Of a DNA stretch of 64,000 nucleotides, positions 31,175-40,514 are shown one piece after another; position 1 is the first letter of the stretch; every line of letters begins with the position of its first letter. The notes beneath the pieces are model-generated. The model did no database searches and had not been told where the DNA came from. It saw only the letters and a list, made by a program, of their open reading frames with translations. Both the position numbers and the translations under genes were made by a program. The DNA comes from CAZUYC01 sp964624475 (GTDB lineage Bacteria > Myxococcota_A > UBA9160 > SMWR01), in contig CAZUYC010000132.1 in NCBI GenBank assembly GCA_964624475.1, forward strand, positions 1 to 64,000, read 5' to 3'.

Positions 31175-33358
31175 GTGCCCGATCCGAAAGCGAAAACCGC
31201 GCGGGCCGCGGTCCGCTTCAACGACGTTGCGGACCGCATGCTCGAATACAACCCGCAGTCGGACCTCGGGCTCCTCCAGCGCGCCTACGTCTTCTCCGCG
31301 AAGGTCCACGAGGGCCAGGAACGGCTCTCCGGCGAGCCCTACCTCGTCCACCCGCTCGAGGTCGCCTCGATCCTCGTCGACCTGCGGGTGGACGATCTCA
31401 CGGTCGCCGCGGGGCTCCTGCACGACACGATCGAGGACACGCTCGCGAGCGCGGAGGAGATCCGGCGCCTCTTCGGCGAGGAGGTGGCCTTCCTGGTCGA
31501 GGGGCTCACGAAGATCGCGAAGATCGAGTTCACCAGCGACCGCGAACGCCAGGCCGAGAACTTCCGCAAGATGCTGATCGCGATGTCGCGCGACATCCGG
31601 ATCCTGCTGATCAAGCTCGCCGACCGCCTGCACAACATGCGCACCCTGCGCTTCATGTCCGAGGAGTCGGCGCGCCGCACCGCCCAGGAGACGCTCGACA
31701 TCTACGCGCCGCTCGCCCACCGGCTCGGGATCCACTGGATGAAGCAGGAGCTCGAGGAGCAGGCCTTCCGCGCGCTCCATCCCGAAGCGGCCGCCGAGCT
31801 CGAGGAGCTGCTCCAGTCGACGCGGCAGGCGCGCCAGGCCTACGTCGAGGAGGTGATCCGGGTGCTCTCGGGGCAGCTCGGCCAGGCCGAGCTGCGCTTC
31901 GAGGTGACCGGCCGCATGAAGGACCTGGCCTCGATCCACGCCAAGATGGAGGCCCAGGGGATCAGCCTCGACGAGGTCTACGACGTGATCGCGTTCCGCG
32001 TGATCCTCGACGGGCCGCAGGACCAGGTCTACACGGCGCTCGGGGCCGTGCACTCGATCTGGCGGCCGGTGTCGGGTCGCTTCAAGGACTACGTCGCCCT
32101 GCCGAAGCCCAACGGCTACCAGTCGCTCCACACAACGGTGATCGGCCCCTATGGCGAGCGCATGGAGGTGCAGATCCGCACCCAGGAGATGCACCGCGAC
32201 GCCGAGTTCGGAATCGCCGCCCACTGGAAGTACAAGGAGGGGCGTGCCGAGGACGCCGACGAGACCAAGTTCGCCTGGCTGCGGCAGCTCGTGGAGCTGA
32301 ACCGCGACGCCTCCGACCCCCACGAGTTCATCGATACCGTGAAGGTCGACCTCTTCCCCGACCAGGTCTTCGTCTTCACGCCGCGCGGAGACGTGATCAA
32401 CCTGCCGAAGGGAGCTTCCGCCGTCGACTTCGCCTACGCAATCCACAGCGAGGTCGGCGCGCACTGCTCGGGCGCGAAGGTGAACGGACGGCTGCTGCCG
32501 CTGCGCCACCGGCTCGCGGACGGCGACACGGTCGAGGTGCTCACCAACCCCACCCAATCCCCGCGCAAGGACTGGCTCGACTTCGTGGTCTCGGCGCGCG
32601 CGCGCTCTCGCATCCGCCAGGCGCTGCGCGCGCGCGAGAAGGAGCGCAGCGCGGAGCTCGGCCGCGAGATCCTCGAGCGCGAGCTGCGCAAGGCCGACCT
32701 CTCGCTGGCGCGGCAGATCGAGGGGACGGAGCTCCCGGCGATCGCGCGGGAGACCGTGGGCGGCACGCTCGACGACCTCTTCTCGGCGGTGGGCTACGGG
32801 CGCGTCGCGGCCACCGACGTGCTGCGCCGGCTGCGCGGCGAGCCGATCCCGGAGCCGGCGCCCGCGCCCGAGCCGAAGCGGCGCGGGCTCTTCCGCCGGC
32901 GCCGCGCGCAGGCGGCGTCGCCCGGGATCCGCGTCAGCGGGCAGCCGGACGTGCTGGTGCGCTTCGCCCGCTGCTGCGCGCCGCTCCCGGGCGACGAGGT
33001 GGTGGGCTTCGTGACCCGGGGGCGCGGCGTCACCGTGCACGCCAAGGACTGCCCCAAGATCTTCGAGCTCGACCCGCAGCGCCGCATCGACGTCGACTGG
33101 GACCCGGACGCCGCGACGCCCTGGTGCATCCGCGTGCGGGTGCACTCGCTCGACCGGCCGGGACTTCTCGCGAAGGTGACCAAGACGATCTCCGTCGCCG
33201 GCATCAACATCGGGGCGGCCAACGTCACCACGAGCCCCGACCAGAAGGCCGTACACACCTTCGATCTGTGGGTGAGCGACGTCGCGACGCTGAACGCGGT
33301 GATGCGGGAGATCGGGCGCATCAAGGGCGTCCTCTCGGTGGAGCGCCTGCGCGAGTGA
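31175..33358 (+). CDS. relA: Bifunctional (p)ppGpp synthetase/hydrolase (Rel/SpoT)
   Basis: A 727-residue stringent-response enzyme. The hydrolase HD domain carries LLHDTIEDT (about residue 84), showing an intact HDxxED. The synthetase domain has RFKDYVALPKPNGYQSLHTTV-type sequence near 304 and EVQIRTQEMH. A TGS domain (VFVFTPRGDVINLPKGASAVDFAY), a conserved-Cys/zinc-finger region (RFARCCAPLPGDEVVGF), and a C-terminal ACT domain (VRVHSLDRPGLLAKVTKTIS) follow. All domains are present, as expected for a single Rel protein. The start is GTG 31175, and it overlaps the following GT2 by GTGA. Confidence 0.95.
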   Translation: MPDPKAKTARAAVRFNDVADRMLEYNPQSDLGLLQRAYVFSAKVHEGQERLSGEPYLVHPLEVASILVDLRVDDLTVAAGLLHDTIEDTLASAEEIRRLFGEEVAFLVEGLTKIAKIEFTSDRERQAENFRKMLIAMSRDIRILLIKLADRLHNMRTLRFMSEESARRTAQETLDIYAPLAHRLGIHWMKQELEEQAFRALHPEAAAELEELLQSTRQARQAYVEEVIRVLSGQLGQAELRFEVTGRMKDLASIHAKMEAQGISLDEVYDVIAFRVILDGPQDQVYTALGAVHSIWRPVSGRFKDYVALPKPNGYQSLHTTVIGPYGERMEVQIRTQEMHRDAEFGIAAHWKYKEGRAEDADETKFAWLRQLVELNRDASDPHEFIDTVKVDLFPDQVFVFTPRGDVINLPKGASAVDFAYAIHSEVGAHCSGAKVNGRLLPLRHRLADGDTVEVLTNPTQSPRKDWLDFVVSARARSRIRQALRAREKERSAELGREILERELRKADLSLARQIEGTELPAIARETVGGTLDDLFSAVGYGRVAATDVLRRLRGEPIPEPAPAPEPKRRGLFRRRRAQAASPGIRVSGQPDVLVRFARCCAPLPGDEVVGFVTRGRGVTVHAKDCPKIFELDPQRRIDVDWDPDAATPWCIRVRVHSLDRPGLLAKVTKTISVAGINIGAANVTTSPDQKAVHTFDLWVSDVATLNAVMREIGRIKGVLSVERLRE

Positions 33359-34188
33359 CGGGGGCCAGCGCCTGCGTGATCGCCCGTGACGCCGGATCCA
33401 CGATCGACCGCTGCCTCGCTTCCCTCGCCTGGTGCGACGAGTGCGTCGTGGTCCTCGACCCGCGCAGCCGCGACGCGACCGAGGCGCGCGCCCGCGCCGC
33501 CGGCGCTCGCGTGATCGCGCACCCCTACGCCGGCAACGTCGAGCAGAAGGGCTTCGCGATCGCGCAGGCGAAGAGCGAATGGGTGGTCGGGCTCGACGCC
33601 GACGAGGCGCTCTCCCCGGAGCTCGCGCGGCGGCTCGCCGCCTTCCTGCGCGCGCCCGAGCCGGGCTGCGACGGGGTCCTCTTGAATCGCGTCGCGTTCC
33701 ACCTCGGTCGCTGGATCCGCCACGGCGACTTCCACCCCGACTGGCAGCTGCGCGCGTTCCGCCGCGAGGGAGCGCGCGTCGTGGGCCGCAACCCGCACGG
33801 CCGCGTCCGCGTCCCGGGCGGGGTCGTCCGCCTCGCGGGCGACCTCGAGCACCGGAGCTACGCGAGCCTCGCCGACCAGCTCGAGCGCGTGCAGGCCTAC
33901 AGCCGCATCGAGGCGGAGGCGATGTTCGCGGCGGGGCGGCGGGCGGGCCTGCGCCCGCTGGTGCTGCGCCCTCCGGCGCGCTTCCTGCGCGCCTACCTGC
34001 TCCGCCAGGGCTTCCGCGACGGCATTCCGGGGCTCGTGATCGCTGGAGTGAGCGCGTTCCACGTCTTCCTCAAGTACGCGAAGCTCTGGGAGCTCGCCCA
34101 GCAAGGCCGCGAAGCGGCCGCGCAGCGAGCCGCAGGCGAGCGGAGTGCGGGCCCCCGCTCGGGCGAGCGAAGTGCGGGCCCCCGCTAA
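33355..34188 (+). CDS. WaaE/KdtX-type GT2 glycosyltransferase
   Basis: A 277-residue GT2 enzyme of the WaaE (LPS core beta-1,4-glucosyltransferase) type. It has ASACVIARDAGSTIDRCLASL, WCDECVVVLDPRSRDAT, NVEQKGFAIAQAKSEWV, the metal-binding GLDADEALSPEL, HPDWQLRAFRREGARVVG, and DLEHRSYASLADQLERVQAYS. GTG overlaps the relA stop. The last 33 residues (QQGREAAAQRAAGERSAGPR then SGERSAGPR) are a translated repeat copy plus a short tandem duplication of its end, so the C-terminus has been extended by the repeat. Confidence 0.88.
   Translation: MTGASACVIARDAGSTIDRCLASLAWCDECVVVLDPRSRDATEARARAAGARVIAHPYAGNVEQKGFAIAQAKSEWVVGLDADEALSPELARRLAAFLRAPEPGCDGVLLNRVAFHLGRWIRHGDFHPDWQLRAFRREGARVVGRNPHGRVRVPGGVVRLAGDLEHRSYASLADQLERVQAYSRIEAEAMFAAGRRAGLRPLVLRPPARFLRAYLLRQGFRDGIPGLVIAGVSAFHVFLKYAKLWELAQQGREAAAQRAAGERSAGPRSGERSAGPR
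34101..34187 (+). repeat. Dispersed GC-rich palindromic repeat, copy 11, with tandem tail
   Basis: GCAAGGCCGC, GAA turn, GCGGCCGC, then GCAGCGAGCCGCAGGCG and AGCGGAG (34101-34147). The tail GCGAGCG(G/A)AGTGCGGGCCCCCGCT is present twice (34135-34159 and 34162-34187). It ends at the stop codon of the GT2 gene. Confidence 0.8.
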
Positions 34189-34197
34189 GACCGGCCC

Positions 34198-35337
34198 GTG
34201 AGGATCCTCCACGTCTCCTCGGACTGGAAGTGGACGGGCCCCGCCGAGCCGATGCTGCTGCTCGCACGCGCGCAGCGCGAACGCGGCGACGAGGTCGCGC
34301 TCGCCTGTCCGGAGGCGCCGGACGGCGAGTCGGGCCTGGCCGATCGCGCGCGCGCGGCGGGTCTCGTCCCGGCGCTCGTCCTCGAGCGCGCGCGCGGCGC
34401 GCACCCGTGGCGGGACGGCCGCGATGCCGCGCGCCTGCGCCAGCGCCTTTGCGCCGGCCGTTTCGACGTGGTGCACGCCTGGCACACGCGCGACCACGTG
34501 CTCGCCTGGCGGGCGGCTCGCGCACTCGCGACCCGACCGATCGTCGCGCGCTCGTGGGCCCGAGCCGAGCGGATCGCCGGCTGGCCCTGGAACCGCTGGC
34601 TGCTCGGGTGCGCGACCGATGCGCTCGCGCTCCCCTCGCAGGCGGCGGCGCGCGCGAGCCGCCGGCTCGTGCGCGGGGGCGCGGCCGCGGCGGTCCTCGG
34701 CGCGGTGGACCTCGGGCGCTTCCGGCCCGGCGCTCCCGACCCGCGCCTGCGCGCCGCGCTCGGTCTCGCCCCGGCTTCGCGCGTCGTCGGCGTGGTGGCG
34801 CGCATCCAGGCGCATCGGCGCTTCGACCTGCTGCTCGCCGCCTTCCACCGGCTCGCGGCGCGCGATCCGGCCGCCCGGCTTCTCGTCGTCGGGCGCGGCA
34901 CGCGCGAGGACGAGATCGCGCGGCGGCCGGCCGAGCGACTCGGGCTCGCGGGCCGCGTCGTCTTCGCCGGCCACCGCCACGCGGACTATCCCGACGTGCT
35001 GCGTGCGATCGACCTCCTCGCCTACCTCGTCCCCGGCTCCGACGGGAGCTGCCGCACCGTCCTCGAGGCCGCCGCCTGCTCGATCCCCGCGGTGGCGAGC
35101 CGGCGCGGCGCGCTCCCGGAGCTCGTCCTGCACGGCGAGACGGGGCTCCTGGTCGACGAGGACGCGGCGGGGCTGGCGGGCGCCCTCGAGGCGCTGCTCG
35201 CCGATCGCCGGCGCAGGCACGCCCTCGGCGCCGCCGCGCGCGCGCGCGCCGAGGCGCTCTTCGCCCCCGAGCGCCTCGCGGAGCGCGTGGCCGCACTCTA
35301 CGCGGTTGCGGCGCGCTTGCTCCCGCGCCGACGCTGA
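34198..35337 (+). CDS. GT4 glycosyltransferase
   Basis: A 379-residue GT-B enzyme. The N-terminal domain has RILHVSSDWKWTGPAEPMLL and FDVVHAWHTRDH. The C-terminal domain carries VVGVVARIQAHRRFDLLL, LLVVGRGTRED, VVFAGHRHADYPDVLRAIDLLAYL, and the donor-binding region DGSCRTVLEAAACSIPAVASRRGALPE. It probably acts in LPS core or O-antigen synthesis together with its neighbours. The start is GTG, nine bases after the preceding GT2 stop. Donor and acceptor are unknown. Confidence 0.85.
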   Translation: MRILHVSSDWKWTGPAEPMLLLARAQRERGDEVALACPEAPDGESGLADRARAAGLVPALVLERARGAHPWRDGRDAARLRQRLCAGRFDVVHAWHTRDHVLAWRAARALATRPIVARSWARAERIAGWPWNRWLLGCATDALALPSQAAARASRRLVRGGAAAAVLGAVDLGRFRPGAPDPRLRAALGLAPASRVVGVVARIQAHRRFDLLLAAFHRLAARDPAARLLVVGRGTREDEIARRPAERLGLAGRVVFAGHRHADYPDVLRAIDLLAYLVPGSDGSCRTVLEAAACSIPAVASRRGALPELVLHGETGLLVDEDAAGLAGALEALLADRRRRHALGAAARARAEALFAPERLAERVAALYAVAARLLPRRR

Positions 35338-35352
35338 AGGAGAATCGAGGCG

Positions 35353-37080
35353 ATGAGCGCCCCGGCGGGGGTCGATCGCGGCTGGGTCTTCGGCGCCCTT
35401 CCCGACCTCCTGCTCGGCTGCGGGCTGGGCTACCTGCTCCTCGCCGGTGCTGCGACGCTCCTCGCCGCGGATCCCGCGGCGCTCCTCGCCTGGGCGATCC
35501 TCCTCTCCACGCTGACCGGCATGCCGCACTACGGCGCGACGCTGCTGCGCGTCTACGAGCGGCGCGCGGATCGCCGCCGCTACGCCTTCTTCGCCGTGTG
35601 GGTGACCCTCGCGATCTGGGCCGCCTTCGTCGCTGGCGTCTACGAGCGCACGATCGGGTCGCTCCTCGTCACGCTCTACCTCACGTGGAGCCCGTGGCAC
35701 TACACCGGCCAGAACTATGGGCTCGCCGTCCTCTTCCTCCGGCGGCGCGGCGTCGACCTCGCGCCGGCGAGCCAGCGCTGGGTCCACGCCTCCTTCCTCT
35801 TCTCCTATCTCCTGGCCTTCCTCGCGATGCACGGCGGGAGCCCGGAGGTGGGCTATGGCTCGGGCCTCCCGGCGGGCGCGCTCGACCACGCCTACCGCTT
35901 CGTGAGCCTCGGGATTCCGGTTCCGCTCGTGACCGTCCTCTTCCCGGCCGTGGGGCTCGCGTACGTGGCCGCGACCCTGGTCGCGGGAGCGCGGCTGCGG
36001 CGGGTGGCCGCCGGCCGGGCGCTCGGGCCCGCCCTCGCGCTGGTGGCCACGCAGGCGGCGTGGTTCGTGATCCCTGCGTCCGCGGCGTTCGCGACCGGCG
36101 TCGACCCGCGCCACCGGATCCTCTTCTTCTTCGCCTGGGTCGCGATCGGCCACCAGGTCCAGTACCTGTGGATCACGACGTGGTACGCCGCGGGGGGGCG
36201 GCCGCTCCCGCAGCGCATCGCCTACCTCGGCAAGACCTTTCTCGCAGGAGCGGGGATCTGGACGCTCCCCGCCCTCGTCTTCTCGCCCGCGCTCCTCGGC
36301 AACGTCTCCTACGACCTGGGTCTCTTCCTGCTGATCAGCGCGGCCGTGAACCTGCATCACTTCGTGCTGGACGGCGCGATCTGGAAGCTCCGCGACGGCC
36401 GGGTGGCCCGCATCCTGCTCGGGCGGCCGGAGCCCGCCGCCGCGGTCGCGCCCGCCGCTCCGGGCGGGGGGCTGGTTCTCGCCGCTTGCGCGCCGTTGCT
36501 CGCGATCGCCGTCGCGACGGCCTACGCCCGCGGCGTGCTCCTGCCGGCGGCGCTCGATCACGGCGACGAGACGACGGTCGGATTCGTCACGCGGGCGCTT
36601 GCCTGGGTGGGGCGCGACGAGCCCGGCTTCCACGAGGCGCGCGCCGCGGATCTCCTCGCGCGCGGAGACCTCGCGGGCGCCGCGTCGGCCTACGAGCGCG
36701 CGCTCGCGATCACGCCCACCGCGGGTGCGTGGGCTGGGCTCGCCGGGCTGCGCGCGCGGCAGGGCGATGCGTACGGGGCGCGCCAGTCCTTCGAGCGCAG
36801 CCTCGCCCTCCGACCCACGCCGGATGCCTGGGTCGGCATCGGGATCCTGCGCGAGCTGGAGGACGACGCAAACGGCGCCCTCGAGGCCTACGAGGCTGCG
36901 CTCGCGCTCGACGCGGCCCACGTCGCCGCGCTCGCGCAATCGGGGCGCTGGTGGCTGGCGCGGCAGAGCCCGGAGCGCGGTCGCGAGCTCCTGGAGCGCG
37001 CCGCGGCGCTCGCGCCCGACGACCCACGGATCCGCGCCGATCTCGCGCGCTTCGGATCGAGCGGCCCCCGCCAGCACTAG
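35353..37080 (+). CDS. Polytopic membrane protein with C-terminal TPR domain
   Basis: A 575-residue protein not recognised as a named family. About ten hydrophobic helices fill residues 15-410. Histidine-containing motifs fall at helix ends: GMPHYGATLLRVYER (about 57), WSPWHYTGQNYGLA (about 115), IGHQVQYLW (about 263), and NLHHFVLDGAIWKLR (about 335). Repeated HH/H patterns in helices occur in membrane metal enzymes such as Brp/Blh carotenoid oxygenases and desaturases, but no full signature is met. Residues about 430-570 form three to four TPR units (AGAASAYERALAITPT). ATG 35353 has GGAGAAT upstream. It ends four bases from the convergent 37-kb gene. Confidence 0.65.
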   Translation: MSAPAGVDRGWVFGALPDLLLGCGLGYLLLAGAATLLAADPAALLAWAILLSTLTGMPHYGATLLRVYERRADRRRYAFFAVWVTLAIWAAFVAGVYERTIGSLLVTLYLTWSPWHYTGQNYGLAVLFLRRRGVDLAPASQRWVHASFLFSYLLAFLAMHGGSPEVGYGSGLPAGALDHAYRFVSLGIPVPLVTVLFPAVGLAYVAATLVAGARLRRVAAGRALGPALALVATQAAWFVIPASAAFATGVDPRHRILFFFAWVAIGHQVQYLWITTWYAAGGRPLPQRIAYLGKTFLAGAGIWTLPALVFSPALLGNVSYDLGLFLLISAAVNLHHFVLDGAIWKLRDGRVARILLGRPEPAAAVAPAAPGGGLVLAACAPLLAIAVATAYARGVLLPAALDHGDETTVGFVTRALAWVGRDEPGFHEARAADLLARGDLAGAASAYERALAITPTAGAWAGLAGLRARQGDAYGARQSFERSLALRPTPDAWVGIGILRELEDDANGALEAYEAALALDAAHVAALAQSGRWWLARQSPERGRELLERAAALAPDDPRIRADLARFGSSGPRQH

Positions 37081-37084
37081 CCTC

Positions 37085-38707
37085 CTATTCCGCGTCCGGT
37101 GCGGCCGGCAGCGGCTCGCGCGCGACGGGACGGCGCGCGGGGAGGTCGAAGAGCTCGATGCGCGCGTCGAGGAGCTTCGGGGTCGCCTTGCGCCGCACGA
37201 AGAAGACCAGGCCTTCGGCGCTGCGCGCCTCGAGGTAGAGCGCGCGGAAGTCCGGCCGCGCGTCCAGCCCGCGACTCGATTCGAGGATCAGATCGGGGCG
37301 GCGCACGTGGATCACGTACTCCCAGTCCCATTTGGAGTGGCCGGGGATGAAGCCGTCGACGGCGAGCCGCGCGATGTGCCGGTCGGAGCGCCCGAGCAGG
37401 TCGACGCCCGGGCGACCCGAGAAGTAGGCCGGGATGCCGCCCCAGTGGAAGCCGATCGTCGTCTCGGGGCGGGTCCAGCGGCGCAGGTAGGTCCCGTAGA
37501 CGAAGTTCTCGAAGTTCTTGGCGTGGTACATCGTCGCCACCCAGGGGGCGAGCCATTCGACCCGCGCCACGCTCGGGCTCGCGGCGAGACCGAGCGCCGC
37601 GGCGGCCGCGATCGCCGCCGTGGCGCGCGGACGCGGGCCGAGCCGGCGCGCGAGCGTCCCGAGCGCCGAGAACACGCCGTCGGTGGCGAGGATCAGGAGC
37701 GGAGGGAGCGCCGGGACCGAGAACCGGCTGCCGTGCTCGACGATCCAGTCGCCACCCGTCCAGACGTCGTAGGCGAAGCCCGCCCCGACGACCGCGGCTA
37801 GCGCGAGGACACGCGGATCGTCGCGGCGGCGCACCACGCTGACCGCCGCTGCGGCCAGCGCCGGCGCGAGGCCCGGCAGCCTCCCGAGGAGCTGCTCCAG
37901 CCCCGAGCGCAGCACGAGCCCGCGCGGCGATCCGCTGGCCTTCAGGTAGTAGGTGTTGGGCAGGGGATCGCCGTAGTAGAGCCAGCCGAAACCGAGCAGC
38001 GCCGCCCAGACCAGCGCGAGCGGGGCGAGCGCGAGGAGCAGCCGCCGCACCCGCCGACCGGGACGCAGGAGCGAGGCACCGATCATGGCGAGGGCGAAGA
38101 CCGTCGCGTCGAGGCGGATCGCGGCGCCGAGGGCGAGGGCGATCGACAGACGCGCCGGCCGGCGCTCGCCCCCGTTCGCGGCGAGGAGCGCGAGACACGC
38201 CAGGAGCCAGGCGCCGACGAAGCCCGTGTCGGAGCCCTGGAGCGCCCAGATCTGCACGGGCGCGCACGCGAGGCAGGCGAGCGCCGCGGCCGGTGCGGCG
38301 AGCGGCTGCTCGGGATGGAGCCGGCTCGCGATGCGCCAGACGAGCGCGAGCGAGGCGCAGGCGAGGCCGAGCGCCACGAGCTGGAGGAGCAGCGAGACGC
38401 GTTCCGCCGCCACGGGCGCGAAGTGCAAGGCCGCCATCAGCAGCGTGACGCCCGGGTCCGAGAAACCCTGCACGCGCTCGCCACCGGCGTTCCACACGAG
38501 GCCGTGCCCCTCGGCGAGGTTGCGCGCGTAGCGCATCGAGATCATCGCGTCGTCCCACAGGCAGAAGACGGTCTCGCCATCGACGAGGAAGCCCGTGCGC
38601 AGGACGTAGATCGCGCCCCAGACGAGCTGGAGCGCGAGCAGCGCGGGGAGCGTCAGCCGGGGCCGGCCCACGGCAGGAGATCCGCGTCCCTCTGGGTCGA
38701 GACTCAT
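37085..38707 (-). CDS. GT39/ArnT-like membrane glycosyltransferase
   Basis: A 540-residue polytopic protein. After the first membrane helix comes CLWDDAMISMRYARNLAEGHG then VWN, the loop characteristic of lipid-linked-sugar GT-C transferases (PMT/ArnT-type), where the Asp pair is thought to be catalytic. About ten helices follow to residue 390, then a soluble periplasmic C-terminal domain with FHWGGIPAYFSGRPGVDLLG and HSKWDWEYVIHVRRPDLIL. Probably transfers a sugar from a polyprenyl-phosphate carrier in the periplasm; substrate unknown. ATG overlaps the exporter stop as ATGA, so it is coupled to the msbA-like gene. Confidence 0.75.
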   Translation of the reverse strand: MSLDPEGRGSPAVGRPRLTLPALLALQLVWGAIYVLRTGFLVDGETVFCLWDDAMISMRYARNLAEGHGLVWNAGGERVQGFSDPGVTLLMAALHFAPVAAERVSLLLQLVALGLACASLALVWRIASRLHPEQPLAAPAAALACLACAPVQIWALQGSDTGFVGAWLLACLALLAANGGERRPARLSIALALGAAIRLDATVFALAMIGASLLRPGRRVRRLLLALAPLALVWAALLGFGWLYYGDPLPNTYYLKASGSPRGLVLRSGLEQLLGRLPGLAPALAAAAVSVVRRRDDPRVLALAAVVGAGFAYDVWTGGDWIVEHGSRFSVPALPPLLILATDGVFSALGTLARRLGPRPRATAAIAAAAALGLAASPSVARVEWLAPWVATMYHAKNFENFVYGTYLRRWTRPETTIGFHWGGIPAYFSGRPGVDLLGRSDRHIARLAVDGFIPGHSKWDWEYVIHVRRPDLILESSRGLDARPDFRALYLEARSAEGLVFFVRRKATPKLLDARIELFDLPARRPVAREPLPAAPDAE

Positions 38708-40512
38708 CCGGCGCTCCGGGCGGCCGCCGGGTCGGCCGCGATGCCGGCGGCCGACTGGGAGGCAACGAGCTCCCGGTAGGCCCCGCGCGCGCCGGCGAGC
38801 TCCGCATGGGTGCCCTGCTGCACGACGCGCCCGCCCTCGAGCACGACCACGCGGTCGGCGCGGCGGATCGTCGAGAGGCGGTGCGCGATCACGAGCGCGG
38901 TGCGCCCGCCCGCGAGGAGACCCAGGGTCGCCTCCTGCACGTGCCGCTCGCTCTCCGCGTCGAGGGCGCTCGTGGCCTCGTCGAGGATCAGCAGCGAGGG
39001 ATCCTTGAGCAGGGCGCGCCCGATCGCGATGCGCTGGCGCTGCCCTCCGGAGAGCCGCGCGCCGCCGGGGCCCACCGGCGTGTCGAGGCCCTCGGGCAGG
39101 CGCTCCGCGAACTCGTCCACGTGTGCGGCGCGAGCGGCCGCCCGCAGCGCGGCGTCGCTCGCGCCGGGCCGTCCGTAGCGCAGGTTCTCGCGGATCGTGG
39201 CGTCGAAGACGAAGGCCTCCTGGCCCACCACGCCGATCTGGGCGAGGAGCGAGTCGCGCGCGATCCGGCGCAGGTCGACGCCGTCGACCTCGATCGATCC
39301 CGAATCGGGGTCGTAGAAGCGGAGCAGGAGCTCGGCGAGCGTCGTCTTCCCGGCGCCGCTGCGCCCGACGAGCGCCACGACCTCGCCGGCGCGGGCCGCG
39401 AAGGAGACCTCGCGCAGTACGGGCTCGCGCCCGTACGAGAACGAGACGTCGCGGACGGCCACGCCGCGCGCGATCCGCCCGATCCGCACGGCGCCGGGAG
39501 GGTCGGGGGGCTCGCCGGCGAGGTCGAGCACCTCGAGGAAGCGCTCCGCGGCGGGCTCGGCGTCGACGATCCGGACCCAGGCGGCGGCCAGACCCTTGAT
39601 CGGCCCGTAGCCCTGCTGGGCGACGAAGGCGAAGGCCACGACGTCGCCGGGCGTGAGCCCGAAGCGGCCGTGCACCACGAGCCAGACGCCGAGCCCGAGC
39701 GCCGCGACTGCCGCGAGGCCGCTGGCGAGCTCGACCACGCCGCGCGCAAGCCCGCGGCTCGCGACGGCGCGCATGGAGCGGCGGAAGAGCCGCTGCGTCT
39801 GCCGGCGGTAGGCCTCTTCCTCCTGCGCCTGCGCGCCGAAGGCCTTGATCACCCGGATCCCGGCGAGGATCTCGAGGAGGCGCTCGGTGACCTCGGCGTA
39901 CTGCTCCTGGCGCCGGCGCGCGGCGCGCCGCACCCGGCCGCCGAGCAGGGTCAGGGCCGCGAGGACCGCCGGGCCGAGGCCGGCGCAGACGAGCGCCAGC
40001 TGCCACGAGAGCAGCCAAAGCGCCGCGGCGCAGAGGCCGAGCGCCACCACCCCCTGGAGCAGGTCCTCGAAGAGGAGGCGGAGCGCGGCGTGGGCGGCGT
40101 CGACGTCGCCGACCGCCCGGGCCGCCACGTCGCCCCGGCGGCGCGAGTGGTGGAAGCGCAGCGGGAGCGCGAGCAGCCGCGCGCAGAAGTCGCGCTTCAT
40201 CGCCGCGTGCATCCGGCCGAGCGCGGACTCCACGGCCCAGACGCGCGCGAAGGACGCGAGCGGGACCAGCAGCACCACCGCGAGCGCGGCGGCCAGGATC
40301 TCGGCCAGGCGCTCCGCGGCACCCGCCGCGAGCGCGCCCTGCCGCAGGACCACGTCGTCGATCAGCGGCTTGGTGAGCAGCGCGCGGGCCGTGCGCCCGG
40401 CGCTCGCGAGCAGCGTGAGCGCGAGTGCCAGCGCGATCCACCCGGCCACGGGCCGCGCGTAGTCGAGCATGCGCCGCCACGGACCGGCGCTCGTGGCGTG
40501 GCGCAGCGACAT
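38704..40512 (-). CDS. MsbA-type lipid A/LPS ABC exporter
   Basis: A 602-residue half-transporter with membrane and ATPase domains fused, the MsbA architecture for flipping lipid A-core across the inner membrane. Six helices cover about residues 20-320. The ATPase domain has Walker A GRSGAGKTT, Q-loop VVGQEAFVFDATIRENL, signature LSGGQRQRIAIGRALL, Walker B LLILDEATSALD, and H-loop IAHRLST: one complete consensus site, as needed for a homodimer. Clustering with LPS glycosyltransferases favours MsbA over a drug exporter. It is preceded two bases upstream by the FAD-binding gene stop. Confidence 0.85.
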   Translation of the reverse strand: MSLRHATSAGPWRRMLDYARPVAGWIALALALTLLASAGRTARALLTKPLIDDVVLRQGALAAGAAERLAEILAAALAVVLLVPLASFARVWAVESALGRMHAAMKRDFCARLLALPLRFHHSRRRGDVAARAVGDVDAAHAALRLLFEDLLQGVVALGLCAAALWLLSWQLALVCAGLGPAVLAALTLLGGRVRRAARRRQEQYAEVTERLLEILAGIRVIKAFGAQAQEEEAYRRQTQRLFRRSMRAVASRGLARGVVELASGLAAVAALGLGVWLVVHGRFGLTPGDVVAFAFVAQQGYGPIKGLAAAWVRIVDAEPAAERFLEVLDLAGEPPDPPGAVRIGRIARGVAVRDVSFSYGREPVLREVSFAARAGEVVALVGRSGAGKTTLAELLLRFYDPDSGSIEVDGVDLRRIARDSLLAQIGVVGQEAFVFDATIRENLRYGRPGASDAALRAAARAAHVDEFAERLPEGLDTPVGPGGARLSGGQRQRIAIGRALLKDPSLLILDEATSALDAESERHVQEATLGLLAGGRTALVIAHRLSTIRRADRVVVLEGGRVVQQGTHAELAGARGAYRELVASQSAAGIAADPAAARSAG

Positions 40513-40514
40513 GC

